Source of the DNA: an uncultured Propionibacteriaceae bacterium
Lineage (GTDB): Bacteria > Actinomycetota > Actinomycetes > Propionibacteriales > Propionibacteriaceae
Length of the DNA: 33,482 nucleotides
Assembly: GCA_938012815.1 (NCBI GenBank)
Contig: CALLVV010000014.1
Span: forward strand, 1 to 33,482
Direction: 5' to 3'
Shown: positions 1 through 5,768 of the stretch, one piece after another
Layout of the letters: every line of letters begins with the position of its first letter
Numbering within the stretch: the stretch's first letter is position 1
Notes under the pieces: model-generated
What the model was told of the DNA's origin: nothing
Database searches by the model: none
The model's input: the letters and a program-made list of their open reading frames with translations, nothing else
Program-made: the position numbers and the translations under genes

Positions 1-178
1 CCACCCCATTGTTCTGCGGCCGGTCAGCAGCGAGGACGCCATGACCGCGGACTGGGCGAAACTGCCGTGGGAACTGCTGGAGAAGATCTCCACCCGGATC
101 ACCAACGAGTGTGCCGAGGTCAACCGGGTGGTCTTGGACATCACCAGCAAACCACCGGCAACCATCGAGTGGGAGTAG
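1..178 (+). CDS. guaA: GMP synthase (glutamine-hydrolysing), C-terminal end only
   Basis: This is the last 58 codons of GMP synthase, which converts XMP to GMP using glutamine-derived ammonia and ATP in the cytoplasm. The frame enters the window at base 2 and stops with TAG at 176-178. The visible end carries the near-invariant family C-terminus: an RPVSSEDAMTADWA block, then STRITNE, then VNRVVLDITSKPP and a terminal TIEWE. These belong to the dimerisation/XMP-binding domain. The glutaminase and ATP-pyrophosphatase domains lie outside the window. A small hairpin with a T-run follows the stop directly. In Corynebacterium, as I recall it, guaA also lies close to a PspC-type envelope stress two-component locus, as it does here. 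Identity is certain from the tail; nothing can be said about the missing part. Confidence 0.95.
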   Translation, partial: HPIVLRPVSSEDAMTADWAKLPWELLEKISTRITNECAEVNRVVLDITSKPPATIEWE

Positions 179-196
179 TTCCGGGGTGGAACTTTT
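177..196 (+). terminator. Short intrinsic terminator after guaA
   Basis: The bases directly overlapping the guaA stop form a 6-bp stem (AGTTCC / GGAACT) around a GGGGT loop, followed by TTT. The stem is short, but its position and the T-run fit a weak Rho-independent terminator for guaA. Confidence 0.5.
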
Positions 197-260
197 CGCA
201 ATGCCCTGATGTTGAAAAGAATTTCCCGGCAGCTCAATCCAGGTCTTCTTGAGGCATCGG

Positions 261-289
261 ACGCATCAGCGATGCGTGATTCATGAATC
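261..289. promoter_or_regulatory. Two adjacent dyads, probable antitoxin operator
   Basis: Two perfect dyads lie side by side: ACGCATC-AGC-GATGCGT (261-277) and the 12-bp palindrome GATTCATGAATC (278-289). More GCATC/GATGC copies occur at about 254-258 and 293-297. They lie 20-50 bases upstream of a degraded ribbon-helix-helix antitoxin frame. Proteins of that family typically repress their own operon by binding such short palindromes. That assignment is inferred from position; the dyads themselves are directly visible. Confidence 0.5.
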
Positions 290-309
290 TGTGATGCTGC
301 GATGATGTT

Positions 310-516
310 GTGAGGACAAAACGGTACGACTCGATCCCGAGGTCGCCGCTGCGGCGGAGCGCCTGCGCCGAGAGCACCACATCGGTCTGGGTGAGGTCGT
401 CAATGAGCTCGCACGGGCGGGGCAGGTGCCCGGCGGAACGTCTCGGGTACGGGTCAGCCGGACACGCCACCCCGCCCGTTTCACGGACAGGGCATCGGCC
501 AATGGGATGCGTGGGA
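310..516 (+). pseudogene. VapB-type ribbon-helix-helix antitoxin remnant
   Basis: The frame starting at base 321 encodes TVRLDPEVAAAAERLRREHH followed by IGLGEVVNELARAG. This is the classic N-terminal DNA-binding strand and helices of a VapB-like antitoxin. Further on it gives RFTDRASANGMR, resembling the family's second conserved block. No start codon exists in that frame. A GTG at 310 gives M-R-T and would join it only if two bases at about 318-320 were removed, so the gene is frameshifted. The C-terminal toxin-neutralising part dissolves into sequence near the end of the convergent PspC gene, and no VapC toxin follows. I read it as a dead remnant. It is short, so coincidence cannot be fully excluded. 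The stretch 179-524 holds nothing else I can recognise beyond this remnant, its operator dyads and the guaA terminator. Confidence 0.5.
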
Positions 517-524
517 CCGGGGGA

Positions 525-770
525 TCAGCGGTGTCGTTCCCGGCGCCACCTGTTGACCTCCCGCAGCCCGTCCTCGGCCAGGGAACCACCCGTGGGGCGG
601 GGCATGATGGCCCAGAGAACGAAATAGATCAGGAGCCCGGAACCGGCGCACACCATGAGCAGCGCGAGCACCAGGCGCACAGTCCTGGAGTCGTAGCCGG
701 TCGCCTCTGCGATGCCTCCGGCGACGCCTGCGATCCACTTGTCGGAGTCCGAACGAACGAGTGCCATCAT
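525..770 (-). CDS. Small PspC-domain membrane protein
   Basis: This 81-residue protein is almost entirely a PspC domain. Residues about 8-30 hold the KWIAGVAGGIAEATGYDSRT motif, followed by one long hydrophobic segment (about 31-56) ending in WAIMPRP. PspC domains sense or bind partners in envelope-stress systems at the cytoplasmic membrane. The chosen ATG (770-768) overlaps the upstream gene's stop as ATGATG and is preceded by AAAGGAAG. A second in-frame ATG follows immediately and may be the actual start. It is the last gene of a three-gene, translationally coupled operon transcribed away from the kinase-regulator pair. It is probably a small signalling partner or target of that pair; the exact role is inferred. 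Confidence 0.85.
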   Translation of the reverse strand: MMALVRSDSDKWIAGVAGGIAEATGYDSRTVRLVLALLMVCAGSGLLIYFVLWAIMPRPTGGSLAEDGLREVNRWRRERHR

Positions 771-976
771 TTCTTCCTTTCGTTGGTTTTCCTGTTTCCG
801 GGTGAACGTCCGAGGATGATCATCAATCCCAGTGAACCCGCCACAAGCAGCACACCCGCGAACAGCATCCTCATGGGGATGACGAACCCCTGCCCGAGGG
901 CGGACCACGCGGAGATCGCCGCGAAACCGATGACGATCACACCCGTGACCATGGTCGGAACATCCAGCCGTTTCAT
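767..976 (-). CDS. Small two-helix membrane protein, unknown function
   Basis: This 69-residue protein has two predicted membrane helices, about residues 8-28 and 36-56, and ends in a basic tail rich in R, K and N. It has no recognisable catalytic motif or named domain. Its ATG overlaps the stop of the upstream PspC-domain gene (ATGA), and its own stop overlaps the start of the downstream PspC gene, so all three are probably co-translated. The context points to an accessory subunit of a PspC-based envelope stress module. The reading frame is well supported by these overlaps; the function is unknown. Confidence 0.75.
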   Translation of the reverse strand: MKRLDVPTMVTGVIVIGFAAISAWSALGQGFVIPMRMLFAGVLLVAGSLGLMIILGRSPGNRKTNERKK

Positions 977-2064
977 GAGGGGTACTCCACTTTTACGCTG
1001 GACAAATACCCGTCTATGAGCAGCTGGATTCCCTGGGCCGCGGGATCGTGATCTCGGGGAGCGGTGCCCCCGGGCCAGGACACATCAATCGCCCAGGCCC
1101 TCACGTAGCGGCGGGTCGGCGGTCTCGGCAGCATGATGCGAACCTCGCTCATGACGGTCCGCACGTGAACGGCCATGGAGCTGTCTGCGGGCAGGTGCCG
1201 GAGATCCACCACTCCTTCATCGGCCATCGTGAACTGGTAATTGAGACGCTCCTGGCCGGAGCTGACCTCGATGGGGTTTGCGGTGCTCTCCACCTCGCTG
1301 GTGGAGAGCACCGCGGTGGTGCCAGCGAACATGACCGCGAGCAGCAGCAACACCACGGGGAGACGGCGGTTGCGCACCAGCAGTCCCCAACCGAGGATCA
1401 TGACTCCGACGGCTCCGAGGACGATGGAGAGGCTCAGGAGGGGGTTGCTCAGCAGACCCAGTACGACGACACCGGTGGTTGCGAGATAGCCGACGAACAG
1501 CACCAGCCCCGTGCCGAGCCAGGAACACCGCACGCGTTCGAGCGGCTGTGGCTCGGGGGCCTCGGGGGCGTAGAGATCCACCACGGGAAGCTGGGGATCG
1601 GTCCCGGCGGTGGGTTGCTTTCGATCGGGGAAGGGGACGGTGGGGGAAACCGGCTGCCTGTGAGGCTCCCGCCAGCGGCTGTACAGCACCAGGGCGAACA
1701 GCGGCAGCAACAGCATGGAGAACAGCGAGGACAACATCTGGGAGACCGCGGCCACCACCAGGGTGGAGCTCAGAGTTATGACGGTCCACTGGGTCCGGAG
1801 ACTCCAGCTGGTGAACACGGGAAGCAGCCGGTGGATGAGGGCCTGGTGTCCGGCGCGCGGGGTCAGCAGGATTCCCCAGGCGTATGCGATCACCCCCACC
1901 CCGCTCAGTGCGGATGCCAGGATGAAGAGGATGCGTATCAACAGCGGATCGATGCCGAAACGAGAACCGATGGCCCGGCAGAATCCGGGAGTGAAACCGT
2001 CGGCCGGGCGGTCCAGATGGGCGAGTTGTGGGTGCAGCGCCCCCAGATCCACCAGCTCGTTCAT
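973..2064 (-). CDS. PspC-domain membrane protein, EsrI-like stress regulator
   Basis: This 363-residue protein starts with a divergent PspC domain (residues about 18-70, with FCRAIGSRFGIDPLLIR followed by a membrane helix). It then has a helix pair (about 93-130), a proline-rich cytoplasmic linker, and a further cluster of three hydrophobic segments (about 183-255). The soluble C-terminal half resembles LiaF/PspC-associated beta-rich domains. In Corynebacterium glutamicum the PspC protein EsrI is encoded divergently from the EsrS kinase and EsrR regulator and inhibits the kinase. The same arrangement is seen here, also near guaA, which makes an EsrI-like inhibitory role likely but not proven. 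The start is supported by TGGAG five bases upstream of ATG. It overlaps the next gene by four bases. Confidence 0.8.
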   Translation of the reverse strand: MNELVDLGALHPQLAHLDRPADGFTPGFCRAIGSRFGIDPLLIRILFILASALSGVGVIAYAWGILLTPRAGHQALIHRLLPVFTSWSLRTQWTVITLSSTLVVAAVSQMLSSLFSMLLLPLFALVLYSRWREPHRQPVSPTVPFPDRKQPTAGTDPQLPVVDLYAPEAPEPQPLERVRCSWLGTGLVLFVGYLATTGVVVLGLLSNPLLSLSIVLGAVGVMILGWGLLVRNRRLPVVLLLLAVMFAGTTAVLSTSEVESTANPIEVSSGQERLNYQFTMADEGVVDLRHLPADSSMAVHVRTVMSEVRIMLPRPPTRRYVRAWAIDVSWPGGTAPRDHDPAAQGIQLLIDGYLSSVKVEYPS

Positions 2065-2192
2065 GTTCTCCAGTCTTACCCCTGAAACGGTGAGCGGCCA
2101 TCAGGACTTCCCCTGAGGTTTTCCGTGAAGGGCCCTGAAACCCGGTTCACTGGGTGGCGTGATGGTTCCCGGCGTGTCAGTCTTTGAGGGTC
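2065..2192. promoter_or_regulatory. Divergent control region with three CCCTGA boxes
   Basis: This 128-bp gap separates the minus-strand PspC operon from the plus-strand kinase-regulator operon, so it should hold both promoters. Three copies of CCCTGA begin at 2080, 2111 and 2133. The first and third extend to CCCTGAAAC. Repeated boxes between a regulator and its likely target operon are candidate binding sites for the LuxR-type response regulator. No clear -10/-35 pair could be fixed. The box assignment is inference; the repeats are directly seen. Confidence 0.4.
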
Positions 2193-3437
2193 ATGAGTTC
2201 CGACCCGTCCCCCACGAACGATCCCCCGCAGTTACGACGTGACCTCTCGCAGAAGGCGATAGCCGGAGTGGCGAGCGGGATTGCCGCGCATCTGCGGTGG
2301 CCCGTTGTCTGGTTCCGGGTGGCCTTCGTGCTGCTGGCGTTCTTCAACGGCCTGGGGGTGTTCCTGTACGGGGTGTTGTGGGCCCTGGTACCCGTGGGTG
2401 AGCGTGAAGAGGCGCCCGGACTTGCGGGCGCGACCCGGGCCAGCATGCGGCCGCAGCGGATCGACAGGCGGATCGATGCAGGAATGCTGTTCTCCGCGGG
2501 GACCTTGATAGCCGGGGTGCTGTGGGGGATGATCCCCGGCGACGACACCGATGCCGGCCGGGGGATGTCCCTGTTCTGGCCGCTTCTGCTGGCGGGCGTC
2601 GGTGTGGTCCTGATCTGGTTCCAGGCCGACGGGGGCGGATTGAGGACACGTTTTCCGGGGGAGCGGCCCGGATCGCGTGCCAGAATGGTGGCCAGCGTCG
2701 CGAGACTCGTCGGTGGATTGCTCCTGGTGGGTTTCGGGACCAGCTGGCTGCTCGCCTCCCAGTTCGGTTGGGAGGGCCTCCAGACGGTGGTCGCGGCAGC
2801 TGTCGCGCTTCTCGCGGGAGTGGCTGTCGTCATGGCGCCCTGGCTGCTTCGCCTCTGGTCGCGGGTCAGGACCGCTGATCGGGAACGGCTGCGTGCCGAG
2901 GCGCGGGCCGACATGGCCGCCCACCTGCACGACTCCGTTTTGCAGACCCTGGCCCTGATCCAGCGTCAGGCCGACGATCCCGTCCTGGTGGCATCCCTGG
3001 CGCGCCGCCAGGAACGGGAACTGCGCACCTGGCTCTACGGGGAGGAGACCCGGGCGCAGACCCTCAAGGGCGCCCTGGGGCAGATGCGGATCGATGTCGA
3101 GGAGCGGTTCCCGATCGCGGTCGAGGTGATCTGTGTGAGTGACATGGACCTCGACGAGGCGTCCACGGCATTGGTGCAGGCGACGGGTGAAGCCGTCACG
3201 AACGCCGCGAAGCACTCCGGTGCCTCCCGGATCGACGTGTTCGCCGAGGTTGAACCCGAACGGGTCGAGGTGTTTGTCCGGGACCGTGGCTGCGGGTTCG
3301 ACGAGGCCACGATCCGCCCGGACCGCAGGGGCGTGAAAGAATCGATCAGGGCGCGAATGGAGCGCTATGGAGGGACAGCCCGGATCCGCACGGCCCCGGG
3401 CGAAGGTACCGAGGTCAGGTTGGAGCTGAGCCGATGA
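2193..3437 (+). CDS. PspC-fused sensor histidine kinase (EsrS-like)
   Basis: This 414-residue kinase has an N-terminal PspC domain (about 15-68), further membrane segments (about 97-115, 127-143, 170-188, 197-222) and a cytoplasmic NarL-class kinase core. The phosphoacceptor motif HDSVLQTLALIQ places the histidine at residue 246. The ATP-binding domain shows the N box GEAVTNAAKHSGA (about 332-344) and a G box RDRGCGFD (about 363-370). The start was placed at the ATG at 2193 after GAGGG; the frame is also open a few codons upstream. Its stop overlaps the response regulator start (ATGA at 3434). Kinases with a PspC sensor belong to actinobacterial envelope-stress systems such as EsrS. The partner would be the next gene, with the divergent PspC protein as a likely inhibitor. 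Confidence 0.92.
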   Translation: MSSDPSPTNDPPQLRRDLSQKAIAGVASGIAAHLRWPVVWFRVAFVLLAFFNGLGVFLYGVLWALVPVGEREEAPGLAGATRASMRPQRIDRRIDAGMLFSAGTLIAGVLWGMIPGDDTDAGRGMSLFWPLLLAGVGVVLIWFQADGGGLRTRFPGERPGSRARMVASVARLVGGLLLVGFGTSWLLASQFGWEGLQTVVAAAVALLAGVAVVMAPWLLRLWSRVRTADRERLRAEARADMAAHLHDSVLQTLALIQRQADDPVLVASLARRQERELRTWLYGEETRAQTLKGALGQMRIDVEERFPIAVEVICVSDMDLDEASTALVQATGEAVTNAAKHSGASRIDVFAEVEPERVEVFVRDRGCGFDEATIRPDRRGVKESIRARMERYGGTARIRTAPGEGTEVRLELSR

Positions 3438-4099
3438 GTCAGGAGCAGGACAAGCTGCTGGAAGAATTGCGTGTGGTGCTCGTGGATGATCACGCCATGT
3501 TTCGCGCCGGGGTGCGACACGAGATCGGGAAACTGTGCCAGGTGGTGGGGGAGGGCCACGACGTGGCGTCGTCGGTGACCTCGATCCTGGAGACGAAACC
3601 CGACGTGGTGCTGCTCGACGTTCACCTGCCGGGCGGTGGCGGGGCCGAGGTGATCAAACAAGTGGCCGCGAAGGCGCCCGACGTGAAATTCCTGGCGTTG
3701 TCGGTCTCGGATGCCGCGGAGGACGTGATCGGCGTGATCCGGGCAGGTGCCCGGGGGTATGTGACGAAGTCGATCTCGTCGGAGGAACTCGTCGAGGGTA
3801 TCCAGCGGGTGGCTTCCGGGGACGCGGTGTTCTCGCCGCGCCTGGCCGGTTTCGTGCTCGACGCCTTCTCCGGTGCCGTCGACATCTCCAGCATCGACGA
3901 GGAACTGGACCGGCTCAGTTCCCGGGAACGTGAAGTGCTGAAACTGATTGCCCGCGGCTACTCGTATCGTGAGGTGGCGCGGGAACTGTTCATCTCCATC
4001 AAGACCGTGGAAACCCACGTCTCATCAGTGTTGCGGAAGCTCCAGTTGAGCAACCGTCACCAACTCACCAAGTGGGCTACGGACCGGCATCTGGTGTGA
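3434..4099 (+). CDS. NarL/LuxR-family response regulator (EsrR-like)
   Basis: This 221-residue regulator has a receiver domain (about 12-130) with the acidic pair at DDH (18-19), the phosphoacceptor aspartate at 62 in LLDVHLPGG, and the conserved lysine in GYVTKS. The C-terminal LuxR-type helix-turn-helix begins at LSSREREVLKLIARGYS and includes ISIKTVETHVSSVLRKL. It overlaps the kinase gene by four bases, so the two are co-translated and form a cognate pair. Likely targets are its own locus, including the divergent PspC operon whose shared upstream region has repeated CCCTGA boxes. The regulated stimulus cannot be read from sequence; membrane or cell-wall damage is the inference from the PspC domains. 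Confidence 0.92.
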   Translation: MSQEQDKLLEELRVVLVDDHAMFRAGVRHEIGKLCQVVGEGHDVASSVTSILETKPDVVLLDVHLPGGGGAEVIKQVAAKAPDVKFLALSVSDAAEDVIGVIRAGARGYVTKSISSEELVEGIQRVASGDAVFSPRLAGFVLDAFSGAVDISSIDEELDRLSSREREVLKLIARGYSYREVARELFISIKTVETHVSSVLRKLQLSNRHQLTKWATDRHLV

Positions 4100-4174
4100 G
4101 CCGGGACCCCCTCACCCGCAGGACGCGGCCCGCCATCACCCCGGCGGATGGTCGGCGAGCCGCGGGCCCGGGGT

Positions 4175-4438
4175 TCAGATCTTGCGTTTCTTGAGCCAGC
4201 CCTGGACCGTCAGGATGATGATGGCGCCGACCACGGAGAAGATCAGACCGCGGATGGAGAAGATCCCCTGGTAGGAGGAATCGAAGATCAGCTGGCCGAG
4301 CCAACCGGCGAGCAGGGCACCGAAGGCACCGAGGGCGGCGGTGGCGACCCAACCGCCGCTTTCCTTCCCGGGCATGATCGCCTTGGCGATGCTGCCGCCG
4401 ATCAGACCGACGATGACGTATGTGATGAGGGTTTGCAT
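4175..4438 (-). CDS. GlsB/YeaQ/YmgE-family stress membrane protein
   Basis: This 87-residue protein has three hydrophobic stretches (about 4-24, 30-51, 58-80), glycine-rich helices beginning VGLIGGSIAKAIMPG, and a basic KKRK end. That pattern matches the GlsB/YeaQ/YmgE family, small three-helix membrane proteins often called transglycosylase-associated and linked to general stress. The exact biochemical role of the family is not known. The gene converges on the response regulator gene and lies upstream of the cardiolipin synthase gene on the same strand. No good ribosome binding site precedes its ATG, which sits inside a short GCATG/CATGC dyad. Confidence 0.88.
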   Translation of the reverse strand: MQTLITYVIVGLIGGSIAKAIMPGKESGGWVATAALGAFGALLAGWLGQLIFDSSYQGIFSIRGLIFSVVGAIIILTVQGWLKKRKI

Positions 4439-4505
4439 GTATCAAGCATGCCCCGCGGCGGGGTCGCACGCCATCAGGTGAACCCCCGGTCCATCCCCGT
4501 ATCGG

Positions 4506-5738
4506 TCAGAACAGGGGCCGCCAGGGGCTGAGCAGGGATTCAGCGAACTTCTTCCACCAGGGCCGGCGGAGCCAGGTCTCGACGGTCAGCTCCACGGTGT
4601 TGCCCTCATCGACGGAGAAGACGTGTTCCATGTGGGAGGCCACACCGCGGTCGGTGATCTCGAGGTTCGCCTCGTAGTTGCCCCACAGGCTGAGGCGGTC
4701 CAGGTTCGCGGTTCCGATGGTGGACCAGGTGCCGTCTATCACCGCGGTCTTCGAGTGCACCATCGCCCCCTGGTAGAGGAACAGACGGATGCCGGAGTTC
4801 AACAGATCGGTGTAGAAACCCCGCGACAACCAGTCCGCCACGGCGTGGTTGGAACGGTCGGGCACGATGATCCGGACATCCACTCCGCGTTTCACGGCGT
4901 CCCGGAGTGCTGCCACCAGGTCGTCGTCGGGGATGAGGTAGGCGTGGGTCAGCCAGATGCGTTCGGTGGCACGGTCGATGGCCTCGAGGTACATGTTGCG
5001 GATCGGGTAGACCTGAATCCGGGGCACGTTCCGGTGCACCTTCAGCGGGGAGTCCCAACGCCGCTGCTGGTCGTTGGAGAGCCTGGGCAGTCCCTGCCTG
5101 CCGGCGTTCTGGTTCCAGAAGTCGACGAAGGCGTTCTCCAGCTCCGCGGCCCCCGGGCCGATCACGCGGGCGTGGGTGTCGCGCCACTGCTGCGCGTACA
5201 GTTTGCCGATGTTGTAGCCGCCGATGAATCCCTTCTCGTGGTCGACGATCAGGAGTTTCCGATGATCGCGTCCCCAGGTCCTTGGCGACCAAGGTTTCGG
5301 TAAGGCCGGGTGCCGGAGTGCGAGCACCCCCTCCGGCATCGTGAAGAACCGACGCGGCACCACAAGGTTCGCGAAATCATCCCAGATGACGTTGACCTCG
5401 ACCCCGCGGGCCGCCGCCCGGCCCAGCGCATCCTTGAAGGCCTCACCCACCTCGTCGAACTTCCAGATGTAGGTCTCGAAGTTCACCACCTTCCGGGCAC
5501 CGTCGATGGCGGCGAGCATGTCACGATAGAGTTCCTCGCCGAAGGTATAGACGGTGACCTCGTCCTGGCCGACGGCAACCGGTTTGGCGGGGGAGTAGGG
5601 GAAACGCCGTAGCTTCCGGTGCTTCTTCCGCAGCGACTCCCAGCCGGTGACCCCAATCATGAAGGCGAGTTGCGCCAGTAGCAGGCCGACGCTGATCCGG
5701 GGAATCACGACACGGAGGAACCTCAGGACTCGCCTCAT
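4506..5738 (-). CDS. cls: Phospholipase D-family cardiolipin synthase
   Basis: This 410-residue protein has one N-terminal membrane helix (about 12-32) followed by two phospholipase D catalytic modules. Motif one is DHRKLLIVD with H159, K161 and D166, followed by GGYNIG. Motif two is HSKTAVIDG with H328, K330 and D335, followed by IGTANLD. Two HKD motifs with an anchor fit bacterial cardiolipin synthases, which condense phospholipids in the membrane. Substrate specificity cannot be told from sequence, so another PLD-type phosphatidyltransferase is possible. The ATG at 5738 was chosen because the hydrophobic anchor starts there. The frame stays open far upstream, but only antisense to pcrA. 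It is divergent from pcrA, with 30 bases between the start codons. Confidence 0.9.
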   Translation of the reverse strand: MRRVLRFLRVVIPRISVGLLLAQLAFMIGVTGWESLRKKHRKLRRFPYSPAKPVAVGQDEVTVYTFGEELYRDMLAAIDGARKVVNFETYIWKFDEVGEAFKDALGRAAARGVEVNVIWDDFANLVVPRRFFTMPEGVLALRHPALPKPWSPRTWGRDHRKLLIVDHEKGFIGGYNIGKLYAQQWRDTHARVIGPGAAELENAFVDFWNQNAGRQGLPRLSNDQQRRWDSPLKVHRNVPRIQVYPIRNMYLEAIDRATERIWLTHAYLIPDDDLVAALRDAVKRGVDVRIIVPDRSNHAVADWLSRGFYTDLLNSGIRLFLYQGAMVHSKTAVIDGTWSTIGTANLDRLSLWGNYEANLEITDRGVASHMEHVFSVDEGNTVELTVETWLRRPWWKKFAESLLSPWRPLF

Positions 5739-5768
5739 GACGGCCAAGCCTATTACGGTGATGGCACG
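5739..5768. promoter_or_regulatory. Very short divergent promoter gap, cls/pcrA
   Basis: Only 30 bases separate the two start codons. The core is TATTAC (5751-5756) on the plus strand, which reads GTAATA/TAATAG on the minus strand, so the same bases can serve as -10 elements in both directions. Neither gene has a convincing ribosome binding site, so leaders of only a few bases are likely. Promoter use is inferred. Confidence 0.4.

Noticed and set aside
1048..2085. 345-codon plus-strand open frame opposite the PspC-domain gene
   Set aside because: Composition (Gly/His/Gln-rich) is that of an antisense shadow, and the minus strand encodes a coherent membrane protein.
4127..4172. Possible GGCCCGC/GCGGGCC terminator between the response regulator and GlsB genes
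   Set aside because: The loop is about 30 bases and there is no T-run; too weak to annotate.
4435..4450. GCATG/CATGC dyad over the start codon of the GlsB-type gene
   Set aside because: Only five pairs, not clearly more than chance, and no supporting feature.
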